A stretch of 64,000 bases of DNA from Gentiana macrophylla (Eukaryota > Streptophyta > Magnoliopsida > Gentianales > Gentianaceae). The translations under genes were made by a program, and so were the position numbers. Location: assembly GCA_026214975.1 (NCBI GenBank), contig CM047817.1, forward strand, positions 60,978,407-61,042,406, read 5' to 3'. Positions 1-10,197 of the stretch are shown in pieces. The notes beneath the pieces are model-generated. The model did not search any database and had not been told where the DNA came from. It saw nothing but the letters and a program-made list of their open reading frames with translations. The stretch's first letter is position 1. Each line of letters starts with the position of its first letter.

Positions 1-35
1 CTCAACGGCTCGTGATTATACTTAAATCACCAACA
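1..35 (-). repeat. End of the 3' LTR of the copia element (mostly outside the window)
   Basis: Bases 2-35 repeat those at 5264-5297. Both copies end in CAACA on the plus strand, that is TGTTGG on the minus strand, the usual TG start of an LTR. It is followed at 37-52 by a run that reads on the minus strand as an A/G-rich polypurine tract. The rest of this LTR lies left of the window, so its length and target duplication cannot be read. Confidence 0.8.
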
Positions 36-36
36 T

Positions 37-52
37 TCCTCCCCCATTTAAG
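37..52 (-). promoter_or_regulatory. Polypurine tract of the copia element
   Basis: On the minus strand this reads CTTAAATGGGGGAGGA directly before the LTR start. Position and composition fit the primer for plus-strand DNA synthesis. Confidence 0.7.
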
Positions 53-574
53 TGTAATCCTTGGTTTAGTAAAACAAAACAGTCATAAAACAAACCAACT
101 CATGATTCAATGAAAATGTCATGAAGATTGAATTTCCATCTAGTATTATTACACGCAAATATTCGAGTATTGGGGTGTGACTAAGCATTGAACCCCTTTA
201 CACATTTTGAATACATGTACATAACAATACACATGAATTGAAACTACTTCAAAGTATTATACTTGACACCATTTCTTGGAAAAACTGGCCTTGTGTCCAT
301 ATCCATTCTTGAGCATTTAGAAAGCCAACCCAACTTTCCTTGAAGCGGCCATACTTCATACTCATATAGGTGAATCTTTAGTTTACCGTGCACCTGCATT
401 AGCACTTTATATGATTCATTAAGAAGATAACACTTCAACCTAATCTCACAGGTAAACAGCACATACCTTCGGGATTAATACATGTGCTCAAGTTTCCAAA
501 TAACAGGCTTACCACATTGAATTTAGCCTAAGGCATTATACCAAAGGGAAATTGGGCATCCCATATTTAGAAAC

Positions 575-1495
575 TTATACAGGTTGTAGTCCCATCCCGA
601 CTACCGACTTTTGTAACAAGTCCTTAGCCAATCCTTTCGTCAAATGATCAGCCAAATTTCTTTGAGATCTCACATACACGACCGATATCACCCCGTGAGA
701 GATCATCTCACGTACCGCGCTATGTCTAACGCCTAAGTGTCGTGACTTACCATTATACACATGATTATATGCTTTAGACAGTGTAGATGAGCTATCACAA
801 TGGATAGATATTGGTGATATTGGTTTAGGCCATAAAGGAATTTCATGAATCAAATTCCTAAGCCATTCTGCCTCTTTACCGGCTGCTGCCAAGGCAATAA
901 ACTCCGACTCCATAGTCGAGTTAGATATACATGTCTGTTTCTTAGAAGCCCAAGAAATGGCGCCTCCACCTAAAACAAACACCCATCCACTAGTAGAAGA
1001 ATGATCTTCTACATTAGATATCCAACTAGCATCCGAATATCCTTCAATCACCGAAGGATATGCAACATAAGTCAAACCAAAATCTTTGGTAGACTTTAGA
1101 TATCTCAATACATGAACAACCGCTCTCCAATGACAGTTACCTGGGTTACTAGTATATCTACTTGGTTTCCCAACTGCATAAGCAATATCCGGTCGTGTAC
1201 TAGTCATTGCATACATCAAACAACCAATGACTCGTGAATATTCAAGTTGATTCACTGTTTCACCTTTATTAGGTCCAAGTTTCTCATGAGGCTCCATGAG
1301 AGAATTCGCCGGAGTACAATTTTCACAATTAAACTTTTTCAACACTTTCTCAATATAATGAGACTGTGTTAGAGAAAAGACTCCCTGATTTCTCTTGATT
1401 TTAATACCAAGAATAACATCTACCTCTCCTATGTCTTTCATAGAGAATCTAGAAGATAAGAGTTCTTTACACTTATCAACCTGATTTTGGTTCAT
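575..1495 (-). pseudogene. pol: copia pol, C-terminal part: end of RT and RNase H
   Basis: This frame of 306 codons carries the second half of copia reverse transcriptase ([20 protein letters not shown] context; [10 protein letters not shown]) and then the copia RNase H. Candidate RNase H acidic residues are the Asp of GYSDASW, the Glu of TMESEFIAL, the Asp of HCDSS and the Asp of NLADHLTKG near the end. It ends with a normal stop about 540 bp before the polypurine tract. The frame opens at an internal Met just downstream of the YVDDM catalytic box, which sits at 1496-1516 in another frame, so a small indel separates them. The real start is upstream; this is not a separate gene. Confidence 0.92.
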
Positions 1496-1777
1496 ACCAA
1501 CATGTCATCGACATATAGACAGATTATCACACCGTTACCGGTTTCATCAAATCTACTATAAATACACTTGTCCGACTGATTGAGTTTAAACAACCTCATC
1601 AAACTTTTGATGCCATTGTTTAGGAGCTTGTTTAAGTCCATACAATGATTTTACAAGTTTACACACCTTATGCTCGTTACCGGGCATAATAAATCCTTCC
1701 GTTGCTTCATATATATTTCCTCATCCAAATCTCCATTTAGAAATGCTGTTTTAACATCCATTTGATGGATCACCAAG
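1496..1777 (-). pseudogene. pol: copia RT centre with catalytic YVDDM, frameshifted
   Basis: On the minus strand 1496-1516 encodes L-Y-V-D-D-M-L-V, the catalytic box of copia reverse transcriptase, and then meets TGA. The continuation lies in the neighbouring frame at 1495. The stretch back to 1777 carries fragments of the RT fingers and palm in mixed frames, consistent with one or two further indels before the upstream frame ends at 1778. Confidence 0.8.
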
Positions 1778-3376
1778 TTATGAATTGCGGCTAAGGCAAT
1801 CAATCAATAACTGATTGAGAGAGATTCTAGCAACGGGAGCATAAGTATCGAAGTAATCGATACCTTCCTTTTGCCTAAAGCCTTGTATAACTAACCGGGC
1901 TTTATATCGATCAACAGTACCATCGACTCTCATTTTCCTTTTGAAAATCCATTTGCAACCTAATGGTTTGCAACCACGTGGTAAATCCGTAAGAATCCAC
2001 GTATTATTACCCATTATGGAATCCATCTCGTCATTGATGGCTTCTTTCCAAAATGATACATCCTGAGATCCCATCGCCTCAGAAAATGTTCTTGGATCAT
2101 CCTCAATATTGTAGCAATATGAGTATTGATATCCAACTTCATTTCTCGAACCTTCCACCAAGTAAGCAATAAAATCTGGTGGAAATGTTTTAGCTATTCT
2201 AGCCCTCTTACTTCTTCGAAGTTCAGAAGACTCAACTTGAGAATCATTATTCTCCACATTCTCCACTCCAACTATCGTAGGAGCAATAGCCTTTGGTCTA
2301 GGAATAGATGTAAATCTATTCTCATCAAAGATAGCATCTCGTGATTCTATAACCGAATGTGCAGCCACGGAATCACTAGGTTCGATAACATAAAACCTAT
2401 AAGCCTTTGAATTGCTTGCATATCCAATGAAAATGCAATCGATGCCTCTTTCTCCTAAAGTTTTAATTTTAGGATCGGGAAGTCTAACAACCGCCCTGCA
2501 GCCCCAAACTTTTAAGTAATTCAAGTTTGGTTTCCTTTTGAACCAAAGGTCATACGGGGTAGCAGAATTCCTTTTATTAGGAATTCTGTTTAGTAGATAA
2601 CAGGCCGTTAACATGGCCTCACCCCAAAATCCACTGCTCAATCCCGAGTAGGATAACATGGAATTTACCATCTCTTTTAGAGTACGGTTCTTCCTTTCCG
2701 CAATGCCATTTTGTTGTGGCGTATACGGTGCAGTAACCTCGTGTATAATACCAAACGACCCGAAGTAGGTTGGATCATAGTATTCTCCACCTCTATTGGT
2801 ACGAAAACGTTTGATACTTGAATTTAATTGCAATTCAACTTCACTTTTATAAACTTTAAACTTATCAAGTGCTTCGTCTTTTGTATTAAGTAAATATACA
2901 TAACAAAAGCGAGTATGATCATCTATAACAGTAACAACATATTTCTTATTTCCCAAAGAAGGTGTGGCATAAAGATCACACAAATCACTATGGATAAGTT
3001 TCAAAATTGTAGACGACCTTTCAACACCATGAAATGGTTGTCTTACAATCTTAGTAAGCATACAAGTAGTACACTTATCCATATTGATATCAAAAGGGGG
3101 AATCAAAGCATTCTTACACATAACATGCATACGTTTGTAATGTACGTGTCCTAATCGTGCATGCCACAACTTTGAAATATTAACATCAGAAATATGCATA
3201 ACTTGATTAACTTTATTATTAACAACATTAAGCATAAACATGTCATTACACAAATAGCCAAAACCAACAAAGATACTATGTTTAGACAAAATAAACCTAT
3301 CGGACTCATAAACTTGTTTGTAGCCCGATTTACACAACAAAGCACCCGAAACAAGGTTTTTCCGAATGCATGGCAC
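1778..3376 (-). pseudogene. pol: copia pol: GAG-pre-integrase, integrase and N-terminal RT
   Basis: A frame of 532 codons. Near residues 65-110 is a GAG-pre-integrase segment (LWHARLGHVHYKRMHVM, with CTTC downstream). The integrase core follows: first Asp in LIHSDLCDL; the second site reads RTNRGGEY where copia integrases have Asp before RGGEY, so this catalytic Asp is Asn here; Glu in QQNGIAERKNRTL. After the integrase tail (LKVWGCRA, IFIGYASNSKAYRFY) comes the start of RT (CKWIFKRKMRVDGTVDRYKARLV, FDTYAPVARI). The frame leaves homology at its last few residues. Family assignment is firm; the Asn makes integration activity unlikely even without the frameshifts. Confidence 0.93.
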
Positions 3377-3386
3377 AAATAAAACA

Positions 3387-3716
3387 TTAAATAGTTTTCT
3401 GATTTCCCGAACTAAAATTTAAAGTAATTGTTCCAAAGCCACAAATTACAGCCTTCGACTCGTTTCCCATCTTTAAGATAGATCCATCGTTCACTGGTTC
3501 AAAGTCTTCAAACCAGCGTCGATCTTTGCATACATGTCTTGTTGCTCCCGAGTCGATCCACCATGTAACATCATCATCCTGCATATAAAAATCTTCAGAA
3601 ATAAATGGCACATAATTCATAACCGAATTAACACCATAATTAACATTCTGACCTTGATGATGTGGTGGTCCTTGGTCTTTTGACCCTTGCTCTGGACCCT
3701 TGCCTTTACCATTCTT
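3387..3716 (-). pseudogene. pol: copia protease segment
   Basis: Contains WWIDSGATRHVC, the copia aspartic-protease active site (D-S-G-A), followed by LKMGNESKAVICGFGTI. It is in the same frame as the zinc-knuckle segment upstream, separated only by a TGA at 3717-3719. It stops at 3387, and homology resumes in another frame at 3376 with part of the protease-integrase linker missing. Confidence 0.88.
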
Positions 3717-4521
3717 TCAAACTCGGCAATCAGCCTTGTAGTGTCCTGTCTTACCACAAATCCAACATGCCCCTTTTGGCCTTTTTCCGGATTCTTTGTC
3801 ATTTGACTTTTTCTTTTTCTTGCCATGGTATTTCCCTTTGTTAGTTTTAGAACTCTCCCCAGCCTCCATCACATGAATGGAAGTGGATTCATCAATTTCC
3901 TTGCCCTTGGTTTTAACCCCCTCCGCGCGCTCTGAGGATTCCTCAATGCTGCAGATGGCTACCAAGTTCAACCAAGGAGAGTTCTTCCTTTTTGTGCTTT
4001 AACAAATGCTTAAAATCTTTCCATGATGGTGGTAACTTATCAATGATACTAGACACTGAAATGGCCTCATCCATTTCCATCTTATGCAGTGCAAATTGTC
4101 TTAGTATGCGTAGAAGTTCGTTAAATTGTTCCATTACAGACCGTGTGTCTACCATCATGTACTGCATGAAATTACCGACTAGAAACTTTTTAGCAGATGC
4201 ATCTTCATTCAAATACTTGGTTTCTAGTGCATTCCAAAGTTCTTTCGCGGATGCAAGATGTTGATAAATATCAAGCGAATCACACATACCATTCAAGATA
4301 TGACCACGACATATGTAGTCATCGTTTTCCCACTTGTTTCTCCTTCGTAATTCCTCCAAAGGTGCATCATCATCGACTTCTGGTATCTCTGCGCTGAGAA
4401 CATACACCACTTTCAATGTTGTGAGAAGGAAATGCATCTTCCTTTGCCACCTCCGGAAATCAACTCCTTCGAACTTGTCAAGTTTCCCGAAATTCATCAT
4501 CATGTCCTTTGCATTCACCAT
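3717..4521 (-). pseudogene. gag: copia gag with CCHC zinc knuckle, one frameshift
   Basis: The best start is the Met at 4521 (MVNAKDMMMNFGKLDKFEG); the longer open frame upstream has no gag character. The first part has the gag capsid-like pattern FRRWQRKMHFLL, LWNALETKYL, MEQFNELLRILRQ. It leaves frame near 3965 and continues in the overlapping frame 3717-3971 with a Lys-rich stretch and a CCHC knuckle (CWICGKTGHYKADC). Gag forms the virus-like particle and the knuckle binds RNA. The stop after the knuckle could be a CGA to TGA change. Confidence 0.88.
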
Positions 4522-4649
4522 TGTGATCAGAACAATAAATTTAAGAAGATTGTTGTGGTTATGAGGGTCTTGATTGATCACCAATGCTTTGAAAAAACCT
4601 GCAAATTTTATGAAGAACGGATCCTCATGATCACGCGCGTATATCATTT

Positions 4650-5297
4650 GTCCTTCTTAAATTTATTCGACCCCTAACTTGTCCGGATATCACGAATAAC
4701 TTAAGTGAGATACAGACTGAGAGCCTTGCCTTTTGTCTAGGACAAAATAGATCAAAAGATTACTTTGAAGTGTTTAGATGTTTAAGACTTTATCAAGGAT
4801 GCATACATTTGTTATTTTTTGTTTAACAATGTAAAAGAGCCTTTTATGGTACTTGGATTGCAGAGAGAAATAAGTTACAAGTTAAGTAATTTAAGGTTGC
4901 AACCTAAGTGAAAAGGTATCACTTGGTTATAACCACTTAAAAGGACCAAGAGGTACTAAAAATCGCTGGCCACAGCAGGGGCGCTGTGGCCAGCCTGTGA
5001 TTATCAGAAAACCGCCAAACTCTCTGTTCAACATTTAGGCATGCTGAAACCCCAAAGGCGGGCGCCCGTCACTCTGTTTCACCAAAACCTGATTTTTGGT
5101 CCTTTAACTGGTTTTCCGGTCCTTTTAATGGTTTTCTCGAACTATACTTGCTTATTTTCCATCCGTATACTCATATACACTTATATAAGTGTGCACTCCG
5201 CGCCTCCAAACTTATTATTAAGTGTTACGAGTATATCCATCCTTGTACTAAACCCCGATTACATCAACGGCTCGTGATTATACTTAAATCACCAACA
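4650..5297 (-). repeat. 5' LTR of the copia element, inner border uncertain
   Basis: The outer end is fixed at 5297 by the repeat of 2-35. I could not recognise a primer-binding site, so the inner limit is given only as lying upstream of gag; the LTR may be shorter than shown. No coding potential. Confidence 0.5.
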
Positions 5298-5574
5298 TAT
5301 ACTAGTTATGAAAACTCAAACAGTGCAAAATAATATGGCTTTACAATGAAAAACGGATGAGAACACATCTGATACATATGGCTTAAGATTCCTTCAAGTG
5401 ACAAAGAGTAGTAATGTGATACATATGACATGCATAAATTTTCTTCCAATTCTATAGAGATCTAAGAGGAAACAACTAGTACAAAATAGAAAAGGGATTT
5501 TTATTTATTTGCAGAAAAGGGAATCAAAAAGCGGAAAATACCTATTAAGATCCATACAAAATGATATGCCATGA

Positions 5575-5715
5575 TCAACGATTGTTCCGTAATCGAAAAG
5601 TCGTGCAAACTCTGTATAACCAGAGTATACTCCGCAAATCATCCTTTGCGATAAATCCAATGTACTCAACCTTCCCCTTTAGTATTTGTTTGTGCATGTA
5701 TTTATTCTCCACGAT
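5575..5715 (-). CDS. Putative last exon of an unidentified host gene
   Basis: On the minus strand a T-rich tract ending TTTTGCAG precedes 46 codons and a TGA. The encoded segment starts IVENKYMHKQ and ends FRLRNNR. The exon begins in phase 0, which fits the phase-0 donor of the exon at 6877-6951. I do not recognise the family. It is the right size for a terminal exon; the 1.16-kb gap to the previous exon could hide a further exon or be a transposon-expanded intron. Confidence 0.45.
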   Translation of the reverse strand: MVENKYMHKQILKGKVEYIGFIAKDDLRSILWLYRVCTTFRLRNNR

Positions 5716-6876
5716 CTGCAAAAGCAAGCACAAAATAACAAATTTGAAATAGTGACATAAGCAGGAGCGTCTAAGTTTATTTTTTATTACCAAAATTGGA
5801 TGATAGAAACAAACATACAATACAATTCAAAAATAAGGTTAAAGGTTGTGAAAAACAGTTTTAATCTAAAATGGTTGAGAAAGACAAACATGTAGTAACT
5901 GTCTTTCTCAACCATTTTAGATTAAAACCTGTCATTCACAACTTTACCCCTTAAAAATAAAAATAATAAAACCAAAAAACAAACAAACACAGAACTACAG
6001 GTGAGAGCAGTTACTTGTCCGATTTTGGTTTTTTTTTTTTTTAATATGAAAGATGTTTATTGAAAGCAATCAAATGTGTGGTACTGAGAACAGAGAAAAG
6101 GAACCAAAGCATAAAGCACATCTAATGGAGGGGTAACAATCTAAGAATCAGTATTTATACTCTTGAGCGACACTTGTGCCGGCGACTGTACAATTAGGGT
6201 TTCTTAGAAGAGTGATTATTTGCCAAAGAGGGGATGGTGTGTATGCCAATATCATGTTTCAGTTGTTGCAAGTACAAATCTGGGAACAACATGAAAAATC
6301 TTACAACTTTTGATGCTTTGAGTTCAATATTTTATACATATTATTTACGAAAAGATCATAAGAAACTGTGAAGCAACGGTACGAATCTTTTTACTTAGAA
6401 AAAACAAACCCAGAAAATATCACCAACTTACTCTTCAATACTAAATTACTAATCCTCTTTTTCTCACAATCAAAATGAAACAATGACCAATGCTAGCAGT
6501 TAAATCCAAGAAATAAATGACAGAAAGTGAAGTAACAGAGAAGCAAGAAGCTCAACTGCACAAAAAAGAAAAAAGAAAAAAAAACATGACATTGATACTC
6601 ATTACTTGGTTTGACATAATAAACACATATGGGGATAACAACAAAGAGAGAGTGCAGCAGGTGACTGCCAAGTGCCAGCTGATGAAGTTCCAGTTTCATC
6701 ACATTGAGTGCATCTCAAAAGCAAACATTCCTTTTCTACATTGGAGAAAACCTTCATTAGAAGAAAAACAAACAACCCTTTTTGCACACATTCGAGGAAC
6801 CACAGGCATAGCTAAAAATCCAAGATATAGAATAAGTATGTTGTCTAGTAATAAGGACATCAGATCTTGTACTTAC
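5716..6876 (-). other. Presumed intron of the host gene, no supported gene
   Basis: AT-rich, with T and A runs. It holds the 126-bp inverted repeat described separately. A minus-strand stretch around 6602-6787 encodes a Cys-rich string (CTQCDETG...) but has no convincing splice sites. Nothing else is supported. Confidence 0.4.
5830..5955. repeat. Near-perfect inverted repeat (MITE-like or miRNA-like hairpin)
   Basis: The arm around 5850-5887 (…TTTTAATCTAAAATGGTTGA…) is the reverse complement of 5899-5936, with about 38 nearly perfect core pairs, weaker pairing out to about 5830 and 5955, and a short loop at 5888-5898. No ORF. It could be a small foldback transposon or a precursor of small RNAs. 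No clear flanking duplication was found. Confidence 0.8.
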
Positions 6877-6951
6877 CCGAAACTTGTCTTCTTCTTGACT
6901 GTCTATGTAAGCAAGTAGTTCCTTCTGCCTCATAAGAGCTTCATGCAGAGC
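6877..6951 (-). CDS. Putative internal exon of the host gene
   Basis: On the minus strand TTTTATTAG precedes the exon and GTAAG follows it, both canonical. The 75 nt are 25 codons in phase 0 (ALHEALMRQKELLAYIDSQE followed by EDKFR), a charged, helical-looking segment. It joins without a phase break to the exons at 7397-7499 and 5575-5715. This is the best-supported exon of the set; the family is not recognised. Confidence 0.6.
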
Positions 6952-6988
6952 CTAATAAAAAAAATTAAAAAATTAACAGGCACATTGG

Positions 6989-7325
6989 GGCAAAATTAGG
7001 ATTTTAGTCCTCTAACTTGGCCTATTTTGGATTTTAGTCCTGCTCCTGCTCCGGTGAGGAAAGTGGTCCTCTAAGTTTGCTTTTTTTTTTTTGGATTTTA
7101 GTCATATCTGCTGGAAATAGCTGATTGGGCACCGGAATTTTTAAAAATAGTCCTCTAACTAGGCTGACGTAGCGCTTTTTTAAAGATTCGGTGCCCAATC
7201 GCCTAAGCGGATAGACTAAAATCCAAAAAAAGCCCAACTTAGAGGACCATTTTTCTCACCGGAACATGGGAGGACTAAAAATCCAAAATAAAGCCAGAGA
7301 GGATGACTAAAATCTAATTTTTGGC
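6989..7325. mobile_element. Mutator-like MITE with long terminal inverted repeats
   Basis: The left end begins GGCAAAATTAGGATTTTAGTCC and the right end is the reverse complement of a very similar sequence; pairing runs for more than 100 bp (the blocks CTCCGGTGAG and GTCCTCTAAGT also recur inverted). It is flanked by CACATTGG at 6981-6988 and 7327-7334, an 8-9-bp target duplication as expected for Mutator-like elements. It has no coding capacity and lies in the intron between two host exons. Confidence 0.85.
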
Positions 7326-7396
7326 ACACATTGGACATAAGGGAAAAAATTGCCCATGTGTGATTCATGGATTTATAACTTTTTGGTAGCAATCAC

Positions 7397-7499
7397 CTCA
7401 GCTTCTAGGACTTGAACACGACAAACTGCGGCATTTAGCAATTCCTCTTTCTTGTATGGCATTTCAGAAGGCTTTGCTTGAATAATGCAACATGAATCT
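7397..7499 (-). CDS. Putative internal exon of the host gene
   Basis: On the minus strand the acceptor is GGCAG and the donor GAG|GTGATT. One base completes a split codon, then 34 codons follow ([20 protein letters not shown] and on, ending VQVLEAE). The donor is phase 0 and joins the 6877-6951 exon. The other two frames contain stops. Helical, possibly coiled-coil character continues into the next exon. Function unknown. Confidence 0.58.
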
Positions 7500-7625
7500 C
7501 TGCCAAAACAAATACACATTACTTGGCATCATTAATAAGTGAAATTCAGTGGAAAAAAACTAAAAATTGTAAAAATGAGAACCCCAATAAAAGGTTTGAT
7601 AAAAAAAACACACAAAATACATGAC

Positions 7626-7707
7626 CTGTAAGATTAATGCTCGATTTTAAAATAAAAGGCGGAGCAACCTCCTCCGCAGCCACTACCTGAAGAAACAGCC
7701 CCACCAT
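7626..7707 (-). pseudogene. Putative host exon with an in-frame stop
   Basis: On the minus strand acceptor TTTCATAG and donor ACAG|GTCATG frame 82 nt whose phases match the exons on both sides. The frame encodes a Gly/Ser/Cys-rich run (GGAVSSGSGCGGGCSAFYF) and then meets TAA seven codons before the donor. Either the gene is decayed here, or this base is a sequencing error, or the donor used is different. Confidence 0.42.
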
Positions 7708-7763
7708 CTATGAAAGACAAAATAATACCATATGAATCCAACAAACAAACCACAAGTCTCACG

Positions 7764-7829
7764 CCTGCATCATGCCATTCTTGCTACCAGTTGCTTTCGC
7801 ACTTGGAAGCGAATTAGAAAACAGGAAGC
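7764..7829 (-). CDS. Putative host exon with a non-canonical donor
   Basis: On the minus strand TTTTTCAG precedes 66 nt encoding FLFSNSLPSAKATGSKNGMM then Q. The phases fit the next exon only if one G is taken after CAG; the donor then reads CGTGAG instead of GTGAG, so either a GC-type donor or a local error is involved. Upstream exons were not found. Confidence 0.38.
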
Positions 7830-8788
7830 CTGAAAAATGGGAGGCAAGAATATATTATTAAACATTGTCCAAGAAAACAATACTTTTGAATATTACCAAG
7901 AATTTTGCCTCGTCACTATACAGAAGATTAAATATGATACATCTTAGCAAATAGCATTCTTGGTACACATGCTGTCAAAAATGACAATTTAAAGCATCCA
8001 AAATTCTTATCGAACTTCAAAGTGCCAATGTACTTCTCTGGATGCAAACAGATTAAAAGATCACAAAATTGTTTAAGCATTAGTTATATTTAGGAAAATT
8101 ATTACCGCTCACAATTCTTGTAGAAACTGCTTTATTGAATTTGAGGGGAAAATGTAGCCTTCGATTAAAATTTATCCTTCGAAGCTGGATCATACTTTTG
8201 TGATGTCACTGTTATTGGTTCCATTTATGATATAAAAAAATTACTATAGTTTTTGCCCATGCCAACTGTAACTCTCTTATAGCTAGCTGCCTCCACTCCA
8301 AATCAAGTAACAATCCTAAATGACCCCATTGGCTTGAAAGCGCAACTTAGAAGCCCATACGACTCCATACTTAATTTGAGAATCACATTGCAAAATCTTA
8401 AATTAGAAGAAGGCTTCAATTTTGCAATTATTCTCGATTTTGCATCAGTGCAAAGGTTAAATTTTCTGAAATAGAAAGTAAAATCAGCAAATTTAGATTG
8501 AAATACTGTTCTTACCCGAGTTCTTATTGTATCCTTATGCCGGGATAAAACCACCAGTTGTGTTTATCAACCGGCAATCGTGATTTCTATCAGCCCAGCT
8601 CATATACCGGTTAGCATCAAAATTGGTCCAACAATGAAGGGAAAAAGGTTTTGATTATCATGTGAAACATACGGAAATTGAAATTCATCGGCTGTGTTTA
8701 TATTTTGAAGTTTGTGTTTGTGGTTGAAGTTGATCGGCTGGTAATTTTCCAGATGTACTTAGAGCTGAATTACAGAGGGTTTCATTTC
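7830..8788. other. Non-coding, nothing recognised
   Basis: AT-rich single-copy-looking DNA. An 83-codon open frame at 8303-8554 (minus) has no recognisable domain or splice context. It may hold further 5' exons or introns of the host gene, but I cannot support any. Confidence 0.4.
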
Positions 8789-9120
8789 TCACATGGGAAA
8801 TTGATATATCCGCCATAATGCCTCTGGAGCCGATATCCATTTACTAGACTGGTATTGATCAATCTCATTTATTTCTTGTGTTGTACCTGGGCTGCCAACG
8901 TTGAACGCCATTTTATCATTTCCTTTGCATATGTACTTATAGATGTACTTCACAGCTTTTACTGTGGAGCACACCTCGACATTAACATGGCAGTCGAACT
9001 TAGCTAATAAACATGGCACAACCCATCTGTTATCCAACCATGAACATTTTACCTTTACACGATTTCCGTCATCTCGAGGCCTATACAATGGATATGCATC
9101 TGTCGTGACAGTAGTTTCAG
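8789..9120 (-). pseudogene. Helitron Rep/helicase fragment (Helitron-like N domain)
   Basis: From about 9115 down to 8789 the minus strand encodes YPLYRPRDDGNRVKVKCSWL, then DNRWVVP, CHVNVEVCSTVKAVKYIYKY and WISAPEALWRIYQF. These are the conserved blocks of the Helitron Rep region (the KxxKYxxKY-like motif includes the replication-initiator tyrosines). A full protein exceeds 1300 residues; only about 110 remain. The upstream side is cut by the CACTA end at 9133. The first part of the open frame, beyond 9133, is transposon terminus translated by chance. Confidence 0.88.
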
Positions 9121-9132
9121 AACAGAAATCTT

Positions 9133-9530
9133 CACTACTAGAATTTCCGGAAATTCCTACGGGAGAATTCATCGGTATTTCGTCGGAAATACGTATTTCC
9201 GACCAATTTCCGACGAAATATGGGTTGTTGGAAAAAAGCCCGTTGGAAGCGTGTTGCGACGAAATTTCCGACGAGTATAGCGACAAAATTTGCTACTTAA
9301 TGGTTCCGACAAAATTAGCTATTTAATTTCTTACGAAATGATTCCAACGAACCCGACAATTTATTCCTACAAATTTCCGATTTAAAATTTGATTAATTAT
9401 TCGACTACATTCCGACAAATTTTGTCACTGATTTGTCTGTAATTTTCATAACATATTATTAAAAGAAAAAACCATTCCGACAACATTCCGACGAATTTCG
9501 TCACTACTCCGTCGGAAAAATTAGATTTTT
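9133..9530. repeat. CACTA subterminal repeat array
   Basis: About ten degenerate copies of TTCCGACGAAAT or its complement in both orientations. Subterminal arrays of this kind are where CACTA transposases bind. Confidence 0.7.
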
Positions 9531-9768
9531 TCATTTTCATTTACTCGTAAATTCTCATTCCACCTGTCCAAATAAATCACAATTTCACAATTCATGAAAA
9601 ACTAACACAATATTTAACTAATGCATCAGCTAAATCAAGTCAATAAAGGCTCCATATAGCTAATTAGTAAGTTACAAAAGCTTATGTTGTTCCACTTAGG
9701 ATTCCCAAAACAAAATAAAGTGACAACACAATACATAGCAAAATATGAACAATCCATAATCCTCACTA

Positions 9769-10160
9769 TCAAGCACCACCTGGAGTATGGAGGAATCCTT
9801 GGACTAGCTGCGCAATCCTTGCTATCTCCGCCTGCATTGCAGATTGTGCGGCCGTTGCTCTCTCTCTCTCCTCGGCCAAACTTTCACGTACAGCAGAAAG
9901 GTCTTCACGCAACCTAGAATTTTCTTCTGAAAGCTGTGATACCTGCTGCGTCAAAACCTCATTTGGCATCGTATGAGAAACCGATCCACTCGTGTATTCT
10001 GAAGATAAATTACCCAAGCCTTTAATACGTCCATTCTTTACACCGCCGGCGCATTCCAGAAACACCTCATCGGCTTCACGTAACAACTCATCTGGAATTG
10101 GATCTTTCTTGCCAAAATATTCAAATATGTTCGGCATTCTCTCTCTGAAAAGCTCCTGTG
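9769..10160 (-). pseudogene. Plant En/Spm (Ptta)-type transposon protein, C-terminal part
   Basis: Reads DEVFLECAGGVKNGRIKGLG near the middle, a block typical of plant Ptta/En/Spm transposon proteins (Transposase_24 type), and then a coiled coil (LTQQVSQLSEENSRLREDLS and on) up to a stop at 9769. The frame can be extended to 10197, but a TCACAG acceptor near 10155 suggests the exon starts there. Upstream exons were not identified. It sits inside the CACTA element with its 3' end near the known terminus. Confidence 0.75.
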
Positions 10161-10197
10161 AGGATTTAGAAAAAGGTGTTTCACAAATACTATACAT

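Larger units (their letters stand above)
36..5297 (-). mobile_element. Ty1/copia LTR retrotransposon, minus strand, decayed
   Basis: Domain order on the minus strand is gag, zinc knuckle, aspartic protease, GAG-pre-integrase, integrase, reverse transcriptase, RNase H, which is the Ty1/copia order (integrase before RT). The 5' LTR ends at 5297; its inner border could not be fixed because I found no clear initiator-Met primer site between about 4640 and 5000. The polyprotein is broken by a stop after the zinc knuckle, a gap between protease and integrase, a missing piece of RT and a frameshift next to the RT catalytic motif, so the copy is not autonomous. The clade within copia was not assigned. 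Confidence 0.93.

Noticed and set aside
6517..6918. 133-codon plus-strand ORF in the 6.5-6.9 kb region
   Set aside because: Low-complexity Lys-rich start, no homology recognised, and it overlaps the well-bordered minus-strand exon at 6877-6951.
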